A stretch of 64,000 bases of DNA from positions 620,001 to 684,000 of the forward strand of contig NZ_JAAFYS010000003.1 in the NCBI RefSeq assembly GCF_012070395.1, in the 5' to 3' direction. Every line of letters starts with the position of its first letter. The stretch's first letter is position 1. Origin of the DNA: Pseudoroseicyclus tamaricis. Lineage in GTDB: Bacteria; Pseudomonadota; Alphaproteobacteria; Rhodobacterales; Rhodobacteraceae. Shown here piece by piece: positions 8,293-16,131 of the stretch. Under the pieces are notes generated by a model that ran no database searches, had not been told where the DNA came from, and saw only the letters and a list, made by a program, of their open reading frames with translations. The position numbers were made by a program, and so were the translations under genes.

Positions 8293-9341
8293 CAGAACTC
8301 CTCCTCGGAGAAGGGGTCCACCGGCACGTCGCGAGGGTCCCAGCCGAAGAAGTCCCACGTCCGCTGCATGTGCTCGGGCAGTGGCGCGGTGAGGGACAGG
8401 CGGGCACGGGTGACGGGATGCTCCAGCATCAGCGAGCGGGCATGGAGATGCAGCTTGCGGCTGAGCGCGCCGCCGGCGGAGGCGCCCCAGCCGTCGCCGA
8501 GGTTCTCCTGCCCCGAGCCGCCATACTTGCCGTCGCCGAGGATCGGGTGGCCGATCTCGGCCATGTGGGCGCGCAGCTGGTGGGTGCGGCCGGTGATCGG
8601 CGTCAGCGCCACCCAGGAGAGGCGCTGGCCGGCATTCTCCAGCACGATGTAGTCGCTCTGGGCGCGCTTGGCGCCCTCGACGGAGGCGATCTCGGAGGGG
8701 TGGATGCAGCGCATCTTCTCCCCCTCTCCGCCCCGGCCGCGGCCGGGCATCTTGGCGAGGGCGAACTTGATGGAGGCGGCACGCGGCAGCGGGGCGCCAG
8801 CGATGGCGGCCCAGTAGATCTTGGAGGTGGCGCGGTGGCGGAAGGCCTCGCTCAGGCGGCGGGCGACGCGATCCGTCCGGGCGAGGAGGAGGATGCCGGA
8901 GGTGTCCTTGTCGAGCCGGTGGACGAGCTTCGGACGCTCCTTGTAGCCGAAGGTCAGGTAGCGGGAAAGGCCGTCGACATGCCGCTCCCCCTGCCCCGAG
9001 CCGCCCTGGGACGGCAGGCCGGGGGGCTTGTTGAGGGCGATGATGTGGTCGTCCTTCCACAGGACGGCGGCCTGGATCATCTCCTCATCCGCCCTGACGG
9101 GCGGCTTCGGCGCCGTGGGCTCCGTCTGCTCCAAGGGGCCGAGGGGCGGGACGCGGACGGTCTGGCCGTCGGCGACGCGGTCGGAGCTCTTGGCGCGGGC
9201 GCCGTCGATGCGGATCTCGCCCTTGCGGCAGGCCTTCTCGATCCGCCCCTGGCCGAGGCCGGGGAACTGCTTCTTCAGCCAGCGGTCGAGCCGCTGGTCG
9301 CCCTCGCCGGGTTTGACGATCCGCTGCTCGACGCCGCTCAT
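8292..9341 (-). CDS. RluC-family 23S rRNA pseudouridine synthase
   Basis: A 349-residue RluA/RluC/RluD-type pseudouridine synthase. An S4-like RNA-binding domain occupies roughly residues 10-75 (RLDRWLKKQFPGLGQGRIEKACRKG can be followed in pieces). The catalytic domain carries the HRLDKDTSGILL motif with the catalytic Asp, and GRTHQLRAHM with the conserved downstream Arg. By family it isomerises specific uridines in 23S rRNA; RluC (positions 955/2504/2580 in E. coli) is the closest type, inferred rather than proven. It overlaps crcB upstream by four bases and HAD downstream by one. Confidence 0.9.
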   Translation of the reverse strand: MSGVEQRIVKPGEGDQRLDRWLKKQFPGLGQGRIEKACRKGEIRIDGARAKSSDRVADGQTVRVPPLGPLEQTEPTAPKPPVRADEEMIQAAVLWKDDHIIALNKPPGLPSQGGSGQGERHVDGLSRYLTFGYKERPKLVHRLDKDTSGILLLARTDRVARRLSEAFRHRATSKIYWAAIAGAPLPRAASIKFALAKMPGRGRGGEGEKMRCIHPSEIASVEGAKRAQSDYIVLENAGQRLSWVALTPITGRTHQLRAHMAEIGHPILGDGKYGGSGQENLGDGWGASAGGALSRKLHLHARSLMLEHPVTRARLSLTAPLPEHMQRTWDFFGWDPRDVPVDPFSEEEF

Positions 9342-9712
9342 GTGAAGCTCCGTGCCAGGAGGAGGCCGGCGGCACAGGCGCCGACGGAGAGGACGAGCGA
9401 GGCGGTGACGTAGAGCGCCGCGGTGCCGGGCTGACCCCGCTCGAAGAGGGTGATGGCATCCAGCGAGAAGGCCGAGAAGGTGGTGAAGCCGCCGAGCAGG
9501 CCCGTCATGAGGAGCGGGGCGAAGCGTGTCGCGGAGAGATGGGCGAGGATGACGATCAGCGTGCCCATGGCGAAGGAGCCGAGGATGTTGACCGCCAGTG
9601 TGCCCCAGGGAAAGCCGGGGCCGGCGAGCCGCAGCGTCCCCAGCCCCGCAAGATAACGGAGCGAGGCGCCGAGGGCGCCGCCGAGGGCGACTTGTCCGAG
9701 GGTCTGCAACAT
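9338..9712 (-). CDS. crcB: Fluoride efflux channel CrcB/Fluc
   Basis: A 124-residue, four-helix membrane protein of the Fluc/CrcB family, which forms dual-topology dimers that export fluoride. The signature GGFTTFSAFSLDAITL is present at mid-protein, with its Phe and Thr residues lining the pore, and the conserved Asn is in WGTLAVNILGSFAMG. It is the first gene of the crcB-rluC-HAD-ATP12 operon. I see no obvious fluoride riboswitch upstream, because the upstream sequence is occupied by the GGCCAGATGAA-type repeat. Confidence 0.93.
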   Translation of the reverse strand: MLQTLGQVALGGALGASLRYLAGLGTLRLAGPGFPWGTLAVNILGSFAMGTLIVILAHLSATRFAPLLMTGLLGGFTTFSAFSLDAITLFERGQPGTAALYVTASLVLSVGACAAGLLLARSFT

Positions 9713-9760
9713 CGCGCTTCCCTCGCGCCGGGGGGCCGGGATGTCAACTGGCGTGGGGGG

Positions 9761-9828
9761 TGGAGGCTGCGGGACCGGGGGGCCCTGCCCCCCGGAGCCC
9801 CCCGAGGGTATTTGGGGCCAGATGAAAG
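9761..9828 (+). repeat. Intergenic repeat, GGCCAGATGAA family, copy 2
   Basis: It contains TGGAGGCTGCGGGACC, a CCGGGGGG/CCCCCCGG hairpin, a C-run, GGGTATTTGG and GGCCAGATGAA, in the same order as the copy at 25-77. It fills the gap between crcB and rarA. The core tail GGCCAGATGAA is exact. Confidence 0.7.
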
Positions 9829-9849
9829 GCGGGCGGGGGCGCCGGAGGC

Positions 9850-11178
9850 TCAGGTGCCGCGCTTGGCGCGCAGCTGGGAGAAGTACTCCATCCGCTTCTT
9901 CAGGTCGCGCTCGAAGCCCCGCTCGACCGGGGCGTAGAGGGCCGGGCGCTCCATCCCGTCGGGGAAGTAGTTCTGGCCCGAGAAGGCATCCTCCGCCTCG
10001 TGGTCATAGGCATAGCCGGAGCCGTAGCCCTGCTCCTTCATCAGCTTGGTGGGCGCGTTGAGGATGTGCCGGGGCGGCGGGGCGGAGCCGGAGGACTTCG
10101 CCAGCCCGCGGGCCTTGTTGTAGGCCTTGTAGGCGGCGTTCGATTTGGGGGCGAGCGCGAGGTAGATGACGGCGTTGGCGAGGGCGAGCTCCCCCTCCGG
10201 CGAGCCGAGGCGCTCGTAGGTCTCCCACGCCGAGAGGCAGTGCTGCTGGGCCGCCGGGTCGGCCAGGCCGATATCCTCCACGCTCATGCGGGTGATGCGG
10301 CGGGCGAGGAAGCGCGGGTCCTCGCCGCCCTCCAGCATCCGCGAGAACCAGTAGAGGGCCGCCTCGGGATCGGAGCCGCGGACGGATTTGTGCAGGGCGG
10401 AGATGAGGTTGTAATGCTCGTCCCCCGACTTGTCGAACTTCGCCGCACGCCGGGTGAGGCGGGTGGCGAGTTGCTCCGGCGCGAGGGGGGCCGAGAGGCT
10501 CCAGCCCGCGACCTGCTCGATGAGGTTGAGAAGGGCGCGGCCATCGCCATCGGCCATCGCGAGGAGCTGCTCGCGGGCGGCGGGGGTGAGCGGCAGGGGG
10601 CGGCCCAGCTCCTCCTCCGCGCGGGCGGCGAGCGCCTCCAGCTCCTCGGGGCCGAGGCGGGTGAGCACCAGCACCGAGGCGCGGGAAAGGAGGGCGGCGT
10701 TGAGCTCGAAGCTGGGGTTCTCCGTCGTCGCGCCGACGAGGAGGATGGTGCCGTCCTCCATGTGCGGCAGGAAGCTGTCCTGCTGGGCCTTGTTGAAGCG
10801 GTGGATCTCGTCGACGAAAAGGAGCGTGCCCTGCCCGTTCTGCCGGCGCATCTTCGCCGCCTCGAAGACCTTCCGCAGCTCCGGCACGCCTGTGAAGATG
10901 GCGGAGATCTGCACGAAGGCGAGATCGGTCTCGCGGGCGAGGAGGCGGGCGATGGTCGTCTTGCCGACACCGGGCGGGCCCCAGAAGACGAGGCTGGAGA
11001 GGGTGCCGGAGGCGAGCATGGCGCCGAGGGGAGCCTCGGGGCCGAGCACCTGGGCCTGGCCGATGACCTCCTCCAGCCGCGCGGGGCGCAGGCGGTCGGC
11101 CAGCGGGCGGGGGGCGGCGCCCTCTCGGGCGGGCTCGCGGGCGGGCTCGGGATCCTGGGAGGAGAAGAGGTCGGCCAT
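9850..11178 (-). CDS. rarA: Replication-associated recombination protein A (RarA/MgsA)
   Basis: A 442-residue AAA+ ATPase related to clamp loaders, acting at stalled replication forks. Walker A is GPPGVGKTTIARLLA, Walker B is LLFVDEIHRFNKAQQD, and sensor 1 lies in LLVGATTENPSFELN. The C-terminal MgsA tetramerisation region contains LHKSVRGSDPEAALYW and RHILNAPT. The start at ATG 11178 gives the standard short N-terminal segment before RPLADRLRPARLEEVIGQ. It is a single gene between a repeat element and the luxI gene, all on the minus strand. Confidence 0.95.
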   Translation of the reverse strand: MADLFSSQDPEPAREPAREGAAPRPLADRLRPARLEEVIGQAQVLGPEAPLGAMLASGTLSSLVFWGPPGVGKTTIARLLARETDLAFVQISAIFTGVPELRKVFEAAKMRRQNGQGTLLFVDEIHRFNKAQQDSFLPHMEDGTILLVGATTENPSFELNAALLSRASVLVLTRLGPEELEALAARAEEELGRPLPLTPAAREQLLAMADGDGRALLNLIEQVAGWSLSAPLAPEQLATRLTRRAAKFDKSGDEHYNLISALHKSVRGSDPEAALYWFSRMLEGGEDPRFLARRITRMSVEDIGLADPAAQQHCLSAWETYERLGSPEGELALANAVIYLALAPKSNAAYKAYNKARGLAKSSGSAPPPRHILNAPTKLMKEQGYGSGYAYDHEAEDAFSGQNYFPDGMERPALYAPVERGFERDLKKRMEYFSQLRAKRGT

Positions 11179-11296
11179 GGGGAAGAGATAGGCCGCTATG
11201 GCGGGAGGCGAAAGGTGTGGCGCTGCGGCCGGTGGCCGTGCGCCTCCGGTGCCGCCCGGGCGACCCCGGCGAGACGTGAGCGGCTGCGCGCCGGCG

Positions 11297-11887
11297 TCAG
11301 TTCAGGGCCTGGGTGAAGTCCATCCAGACGGCCTGATACTCGATGCCGCCCATGTTCATCGTCCGCCCCGCGGGGGAGAGGTTGAGGTTCGCCCGCTTCG
11401 CCCAGCGGCCCCAGTTGGAGGGCAGCAGGGCCAGACCCTTGCGCACGTCGTTCTCGCGGGCGGCGGAGGTGAGCTGGCTGATGAGCTTCAGCCGCACGCG
11501 CAGGCGCATGGCGGCGGGGATGTCCTGCAGGATGAAGCCGCGCGTGACCTCCCAGACCCCCTCCTCCACCGGCGCGTCCTCGTCGAGGAGGTCGGCGGGG
11601 ATCGAATCGAGCAGGCCGCGCTGCGCGTCGCGGATCATGTAGGTGTAGATGCCGCAGCGCGCCCGCGTCGGCGTCAGGCGAAGGCCGGCGAGCACCCGCC
11701 CGTCGCCGTTGTGCACGGCGACCCAGCGCGACACCGGGGTGTCGTACTGGTCGAACTCCATCCCCATCGTCTCCGGCAGATCCCACCCCTTCTTCAGGAT
11801 GAAGGACTCACGCCGGGCGCGAAACAGGTTTGCGAAAAGTTCACCATGCTGGTGCAGATTGGCGAACGACAGGGTCGTGGCTTCCAT
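11297..11887 (-). CDS. Acyl-homoserine-lactone synthase, LuxI family
   Basis: This 196-residue protein makes N-acyl-homoserine lactone autoinducer from S-adenosylmethionine and acyl-ACP. With the start at 11887 the invariant LuxI residues fall at R25, F29, W35, E44, D46, D49 and R70, each one position from the LuxI numbering; the E..R pair in WEVTRGF follows. A GGAGG ribosome site four bases before ATG 11887 supports this start. An alternative ATG at 11953 overlaps the luxR stop (ATGA) but lacks a clear ribosome site and adds 22 residues. Acyl-chain length cannot be predicted. It is probably cotranscribed with the upstream luxR gene. Confidence 0.92.
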   Translation of the reverse strand: MEATTLSFANLHQHGELFANLFRARRESFILKKGWDLPETMGMEFDQYDTPVSRWVAVHNGDGRVLAGLRLTPTRARCGIYTYMIRDAQRGLLDSIPADLLDEDAPVEEGVWEVTRGFILQDIPAAMRLRVRLKLISQLTSAARENDVRKGLALLPSNWGRWAKRANLNLSPAGRTMNMGGIEYQAVWMDFTQALN

Positions 11888-11949
11888 AGGGCCTCCGGAA
11901 GAAAGACTAACCCGATCCATCCGTCGCGCGAGGCCTTTTTCGAGAGAAC

Positions 11950-12555
11950 TCATAGCAGGCGGTAATCACGCGCGCGCTGGACGGCCTCGGTCGTCGTTCT
12001 GGCGAGAAGGCGATTGCGGGCCGATGTCAGCCGCGCCTTCAGCGCCGATTCCGAGATGTCCAGCCGCGCTGCGGCCGCTGCGTAGCGATCTCCCTCGGCG
12101 ATACACCGCAGGGCCTCGATCTCCGCGTCCGTGAGGGACTTCGGGGGCTCGGTGAGAACATGCAACTCGTGAATGATCTCCGCGAAGGCCGAGATCTCGT
12201 CGTCCGTAAACGCGCGGTCACCCCGCGCGGCCGATGCAATGGTGCGGCTCCGCTTGGGGCCGTGCGACACGGCGAGGCCGTGCACCAACCCATGGTCCGC
12301 CGCCTGGCCGAGAATGTCGAACGGGTCGGGGATGCCGATCTCGCTCCACCGCGCCGTGCCTTCGACGCTGAACCCCCAGGCGATGATCGGATCACGTAGG
12401 GCGTAGGCTTCCTCCGTGTAGTGCTCGATCCAGGCCTGCGGGAAGGATTGGTGACTCAGAAGCGGCATCGCGAAACGGATGTGCAGCCCGTAGGTGAAAC
12501 CGCCGGGCGCCAGCTTTCCGAGCTCATCGGATTTTTGATCGATCACGGACCGCAT
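11950..12555 (-). CDS. LuxR-family quorum-sensing regulator
   Basis: A 201-residue regulator, shorter than the usual 235-250 residues because the N-terminal domain begins late. The autoinducer-binding domain keeps the key pocket residues in AWIEHYTEEAYALRDPIIAW (Trp, Tyr, Asp-Pro) and a later Trp in ARWSEI. The C-terminal GerE helix-turn-helix runs from LTDAEIEALRCIAEG to DISESALKARLTSARNRL. It presumably senses the lactone made by the adjacent LuxI and binds DNA as a dimer. A dyad overlaps the -35 of its own promoter, which suggests autoregulation (inference). Confidence 0.9.
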   Translation of the reverse strand: MRSVIDQKSDELGKLAPGGFTYGLHIRFAMPLLSHQSFPQAWIEHYTEEAYALRDPIIAWGFSVEGTARWSEIGIPDPFDILGQAADHGLVHGLAVSHGPKRSRTIASAARGDRAFTDDEISAFAEIIHELHVLTEPPKSLTDAEIEALRCIAEGDRYAAAAARLDISESALKARLTSARNRLLARTTTEAVQRARDYRLL

Positions 12556-12574
12556 GGCTACCCGTCTATAGGCA

Positions 12575-12602
12575 CTTCACGACAGAGTACGTCAACTTTG
12601 AC
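12575..12602 (-). promoter_or_regulatory. luxR promoter with overlapping dyad (candidate lux box)
   Basis: On the minus strand TTGACG (revcomp of 12590-12595) precedes TATAGA (revcomp of 12575-12580) with about 18-19 bases between. The -35 is embedded in the dyad GTCAA-AG-TTGAC at 12591-12602. The 5' leader would be only about 13 bases. The sequence does not match the classical 20-base lux box closely, so operator identity is inferred from position. Confidence 0.5.
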
Positions 12603-12687
12603 ATGTTCTTCCAATGAGGCAGGCCGGTCATGCTTTTTCGCCACACGCTCCTTTATGAACATGATGTTACGGGAGAGGGGCGGCATC

Positions 12688-12716
12688 GAAAAGGCCCGCC
12701 GGAGGGGCGGGCCTTG
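12688..12716 (-). terminator. Terminator after rplQ
   Basis: AAGGCCCGCC and GGCGGGCCTT arms with a short loop, followed on the minus strand by TTTTC. It closes the alpha operon after rplQ. Confidence 0.85.
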
Positions 12717-12754
12717 GAGGCGCTGGTGCGCGTCTTGTGAGCAGCGGCGAGCGC

Positions 12755-13180
12755 TCAATCTTCGTCTTCGAACTCGCCCTGGCGCTCGAGGTAGGCGCGG
12801 TCGGCGGCGCCCTTGGCATCGGGGTCGCGGTCGACCAGCTCGATGATGGCCATCGGGGCCATGTCGCCATAGCGGAAGCCGGCCTTCAGGACGCGGGTGT
12901 AGCCGCCGGGACGGTCGGCGTAGCGCGGGCCGAGGACGTCGAACAGCTTGGCGACGTGGATGTCCTGCTTGAGGGCAGCGGCGGCCTGGCGGCGGGCGTG
13001 AACGTCGCCGCGCTTGCCGAGGGTGATGAGCTTGTCGACGATGCGCTTGAGCTCTTTCGCCTTGGGCAGGGTCGTCTTGATCTGCTCGTGCTCGATCAGC
13101 GAGCCCGACATGTTGGCGAAGAGCGCCTTGCGATGCTCGTGGGTACGGTTGAGGCGGCGGTAGCCGGAACCATGACGCAT
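12755..13180 (-). CDS. rplQ: 50S ribosomal protein L17
   Basis: The 141-residue L17 sits near the peptide exit tunnel of the large subunit. It starts with the nearly invariant [20 protein letters not shown] and contains [19 protein letters not shown]. The acidic C-terminal stretch ending GEFEDED is a common alphaproteobacterial extension. It is the last gene of the alpha operon (rpsM-rpsK-rpoA-rplQ), 133 bases after rpoA. That gap contains a double GTAG-headed palindrome that begins immediately at the rpoA stop codon. A strong terminator follows the gene. Confidence 0.97.
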   Translation of the reverse strand: MRHGSGYRRLNRTHEHRKALFANMSGSLIEHEQIKTTLPKAKELKRIVDKLITLGKRGDVHARRQAAAALKQDIHVAKLFDVLGPRYADRPGGYTRVLKAGFRYGDMAPMAIIELVDRDPDAKGAADRAYLERQGEFEDED

Positions 13181-13263
13181 GATGTATCTCCGTTACGTTT
13201 TATGTGGGCCGCCGCTTGCGTGACGACGGCTCCGTTGGTGGGGCGGGATGCCCGGGCAGTGGA

Positions 13264-13313
13264 GGTGCGTGCGAGCACGCACCCTACGGTAGGGTGCGTG
13301 CTCGTCACGCACC
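13264..13313. repeat. Paired GTAG-headed REP-like palindromes between rpoA and rplQ
   Basis: Two inverted copies lie head to head. The minus-strand copy at 13264-13287 and plus-strand copy at 13289-13313 both read GTAG followed by GGTGCGTG, a 4-5 base loop and CACGCACC. The element abuts the rpoA stop codon with no intervening base. The GTAG head plus palindrome is the layout of REP elements linked to RAYT transposases. Confidence 0.75.
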
Positions 13314-14330
13314 TTAAAACTGGTCTTCGAACTTCTTGGCCAGATCCTCGATGTTCTCCGGCGGCCAGTCCTCGACATCCATGCCGAGGTGCAGGCCCAT
13401 GCCCGAGAGCACTTCCTTGATCTCGTTCAGCGACTTGCGGCCGAAGTTCGGGGTGCGGAGCATCTCGGCTTCGGTCTTCTGGATCAGGTCGCCGATGTAG
13501 ACGATGTTGTCGTTCTTCAGGCAGTTCGCCGATCGGACGGAGAGCTCCAGCTCGTCCACCTTCTTGAGGAGGAGCGGGTTGAACTCGAGCCCGTCGTCGG
13601 AAGAGCCGGCCGTGGCCGATTCCGGCTCGTCGAAGTTGACGAAGATCGACAGCTGGTCCTGCAGGATGCGCGCGGCATAGGCCACGGCGTCATCCGGCGT
13701 CAGCGAGCCGTCGGTCTCGACCTTCATGACCAGCTTGTCATAGTCGAGCACCTGGCCTTCCCGCGTCGGCTGCACGTCGTAGGAGACGCGCTTGACCGGC
13801 GAGTAGATGGCGTCGATGGCGATCATGCCGATGGGCGCGTCTTCCGGCTTGTTCTTGTCGGCGGCGACGTAGCCCTTCCCGGTGTTGACGGTCAGCTCCA
13901 TGTAGAGGCTGGCGCCGTCGTCGAGGTGGCAGATCACGTGCTCCTTGTTCAGGATCTCGATGCCCGCGCTCTCGGAGATGTCGGCCGCCGTGACGGCGCC
14001 CGGGCCCTTCGCCTGGATGGTCAGGCGCTTCGGCCCTTCCACGTCCATGCGGATGGAGACACCCTTGAGGTTGAGGACGATATCCGTCACATCTTCCCGC
14101 ACGCCGGAGACGGACGAGAACTCGTGCAGGACGTTGTCGATCTGCACCGAGGTGATGGCGGCGCCCTGGAGCGACGACATCAGAACGCGGCGCAGCGCGT
14201 TGCCGAGCGTGAGGCCGAAGCCACGCTCCAGCGGCTCGGCGACGACGGTGGCGGTACGGCTCGGATCGGCGCCGGGGCGCACATCAAGCGCATTCGGCTT
14301 GATGAGTTCCGCCCAGTTCTTGTGGATCAT
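13314..14330 (-). CDS. rpoA: DNA-directed RNA polymerase subunit alpha
   Basis: RpoA (338 residues) nucleates core RNA polymerase assembly. The N-terminal domain shows the dimerisation/assembly pattern [26 protein letters not shown], and the C-terminal domain shows [22 protein letters not shown] and [18 protein letters not shown], which bind UP elements and activators. ATG 14330 is preferred over ATG 14342 because it gives the conserved [12 protein letters not shown] start and is preceded by GGAGGG. The gene lies between rpsK and rplQ in the alpha operon; a stem-loop separates it from rpsK. Confidence 0.97.
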   Translation of the reverse strand: MIHKNWAELIKPNALDVRPGADPSRTATVVAEPLERGFGLTLGNALRRVLMSSLQGAAITSVQIDNVLHEFSSVSGVREDVTDIVLNLKGVSIRMDVEGPKRLTIQAKGPGAVTAADISESAGIEILNKEHVICHLDDGASLYMELTVNTGKGYVAADKNKPEDAPIGMIAIDAIYSPVKRVSYDVQPTREGQVLDYDKLVMKVETDGSLTPDDAVAYAARILQDQLSIFVNFDEPESATAGSSDDGLEFNPLLLKKVDELELSVRSANCLKNDNIVYIGDLIQKTEAEMLRTPNFGRKSLNEIKEVLSGMGLHLGMDVEDWPPENIEDLAKKFEDQF

Positions 14331-14400
14331 GTTGCCCTCCATTCCTGCCTGCCCTCCATGACCAGATGGGCAAGCGCCCGAGGTTCAAAAATGCGGTACC

Positions 14401-14427
14401 GGGCCGCGCGGAATCGTTGCGCGGCCC
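14401..14427 (-). promoter_or_regulatory. Stem-loop between rpsK and rpoA
   Basis: Nine-base arms GGGCCGCGC and GCGCGGCCC flank a nine-base loop; TTTTT follows eight bases later on the minus strand. It could be a partial terminator or RNA processing site that tunes rpoA relative to the ribosomal genes. Confidence 0.5.
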
Positions 14428-14446
14428 GGAATAAGTCGTTCGGTGT

Positions 14447-14842
14447 TCAGACGCGGCGGCGCTTCGGCGGGCGGCAGCCGTTGTGGGCGATCGGCGTCAC
14501 GTCGCGGATGGACGTGATGTTGAAGCCGACGGCGGCCAGCGCGCGCAGCGCGCTCTCACGGCCCGAACCGGGGCCCTGCACCTCGACCTCGAGCGTCTTC
14601 ACGCCATGCTCCTGCGCCTTGCGGCCGGCATCTTCGGCGGCCATCTGCGCCGCGTAGGGCGTCGATTTCCGGCTGCCCTTGAAGCCCATCGTGCCGGCGG
14701 ACGACCAGGAGATCGCGTTGCCCTGCACGTCGGAGATGAGGATCTTGGTGTTGTTGAACGAAGAGTTCACATGCGCCACACCGGCGGCGATGTTCTTGGA
14801 GACCTTGCGCTTGGTCCCGGAACGGCGGGTATCTCGTGCCAT
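14447..14842 (-). CDS. rpsK: 30S ribosomal protein S11
   Basis: S11 (131 residues) binds 16S rRNA on the platform and contributes to the E-site. Diagnostic segments are [43 protein letters not shown] and the C-terminal [11 protein letters not shown]. It lies 14 bases after rpsM and about 115 bases before rpoA in the alpha operon, which in this genome has its own promoter between adk and rpsM. Length and both termini match the family. Confidence 0.97.
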   Translation of the reverse strand: MARDTRRSGTKRKVSKNIAAGVAHVNSSFNNTKILISDVQGNAISWSSAGTMGFKGSRKSTPYAAQMAAEDAGRKAQEHGVKTLEVEVQGPGSGRESALRALAAVGFNITSIRDVTPIAHNGCRPPKRRRV

Positions 14843-14856
14843 TGGCTAAGCCTCCC

Positions 14857-15231
14857 TTACTTCTTCTTGCCGGCAATGGCCTTCGCGGGGCCTTTGCGCG
14901 TGCGAGCGTTGGTGTGCGTGCGCTGACCGCGCACGGGGAGGTTGCGACGATGGCGCAGGCCGCGGTAGCAGCCGAGATCCATCAGGCGCTTGATGTTGAC
15001 CTGCTTTTCGCGGCGCAGGTCGCCTTCCACGGTCAGGTTCGCGTCGATATGCTCACGGATGGCGAGCACTTCGGCGTCGGAGAGTTCGTTGACACGGCGG
15101 CTCTGGTCGATGCCGGCGGCATCGCAGATCGACCGGGCGGTCGAGGGGCCGATTCCGTGGATATAGGTGAGGGCGACGGGAACCCTCTTGGCGGTGGGGA
15201 TGTTGACACCGGCGATACGGGCCAAGGGCAT
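14857..15231 (-). CDS. rpsM: 30S ribosomal protein S13
   Basis: S13 (124 residues) sits in the 30S head and contacts the P-site tRNA and 50S bridges. It begins [19 protein letters not shown], two residues longer than the usual MARIAGV start. It contains [20 protein letters not shown] and the basic C-terminal [22 protein letters not shown] followed by a lysine-rich end. It is the first gene of the alpha operon here, because a clear TTGACG/TAGATA promoter lies upstream in the adk-rpsM gap. The ribosome site and neighbours support the start at 15231. Confidence 0.97.
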   Translation of the reverse strand: MPLARIAGVNIPTAKRVPVALTYIHGIGPSTARSICDAAGIDQSRRVNELSDAEVLAIREHIDANLTVEGDLRREKQVNIKRLMDLGCYRGLRHRRNLPVRGQRTHTNARTRKGPAKAIAGKKK

Positions 15232-15356
15232 ATTCCTTCATCGTTGCGGGCCCGTAATGCCAGGCCCTTTTTTCACAACACAGCGCCCGCGAGCTTTGGG
15301 GCGCGGGCGCGCGGCCGAGCGTCGGCCTGTTCTGATTCCCAAGTGCGGGATGGCGC

Positions 15357-15385
15357 TATCTATGGAGATGCGCCCGGAGCGTCAA
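15357..15385 (-). promoter_or_regulatory. Sigma-70-like promoter for rpsM-rpsK-rpoA-rplQ
   Basis: Minus strand: -35 TTGACG (revcomp 15380-15385), 17-base spacer, -10 TAGATA (revcomp 15357-15362). Transcription would begin near 15350 and leave a leader of about 120 bases before rpsM. It lies in the 252-base adk-rpsM gap. Confidence 0.65.
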
Positions 15386-15483
15386 CCCCCTGTCAAGAGG
15401 TTTGTGCGAGCGTCGCTGGCATATGCCGCAAGCAAAACGCCGGCCCGTGTGGACCGGCGCCTCAGCTTCCATACCGGCGGGCC

Positions 15484-16131
15484 TCAGGCCCCCAGCACGC
15501 CCTTCACCTCCGCGGCGACCTGATCGATCTCGCCAAGGCCGTTGACGCCCTCGAGCATCCCCTTGGCATAGTAGTAGCCGATCAGGGGGGAGGTCTGCTT
15601 GTAGTAGGCCAGAAGGCGCGTCTTCAGGCTTTCCTCGTTGTCGTCGGCGCGGCGCTTGAACTCCGTCCCGCCGCAATTGGCGCATTTGCCATCGGCCGGG
15701 ATCGGGCGGGTTTCGTCGTTGTAGACCTCGCCGCAATCGCCGCAGGTCGAGCGCGCGGCGATGCGGCGCACGAGCACCTCGTCATCCACCCGCATCTCGA
15801 TGACGTGGTCGAGGCTCTCGCCCTCCTCCTTCAGCAGCTCGCCGAGCGCGTCGGCCTGCGGGAGGGTGCGGGGGAAACCGTCGAAGATGTAGCCGCCGTG
15901 CGTGGCGCCCGATTGCAGCTTCTCGCGGATCAGGCCGATGACGATCTCGTCGGTGACAAGGTCACCCCGGTCCATCACGGCAGCGACCTGCTTGCCCATC
16001 TCGGTGCCCGACGTGCGGGCCTCACGCAGCATGTCCCCGGTGGACAGCTGCACCATGCCACGCTCTTCCACGAGCCGCCGCGCCTGAGTTCCCTTGCCCG
16101 CGCCGGGCGGCCCTAGAAGTATGATGTTCAT
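15484..16131 (-). CDS. adk: Adenylate kinase
   Basis: Adk (215 residues) interconverts ATP + AMP and 2 ADP. The P-loop is [13 protein letters not shown] at the N terminus, the AMP-binding part contains STGDMLREA, and the GFPRTLPQA segment is present. The lid is the long, zinc-type version, with CGDCGEVY and CANCGG supplying four cysteines. It overlaps the 3' end of secY by four bases (ATGA), the conserved secY-adk coupling in alphaproteobacteria. A promoter for the next operon lies 100-130 bases after its stop. Confidence 0.97.
   Translation of the reverse strand: MNIILLGPPGAGKGTQARRLVEERGMVQLSTGDMLREARTSGTEMGKQVAAVMDRGDLVTDEIVIGLIREKLQSGATHGGYIFDGFPRTLPQADALGELLKEEGESLDHVIEMRVDDEVLVRRIAARSTCGDCGEVYNDETRPIPADGKCANCGGTEFKRRADDNEESLKTRLLAYYKQTSPLIGYYYAKGMLEGVNGLGEIDQVAAEVKGVLGA

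Noticed and set aside
13264-13313. A CRISPR-like repeat array
   Set aside because: The palindromes occur as pairs with no regular spacers and no cas genes; they fit REP elements instead.
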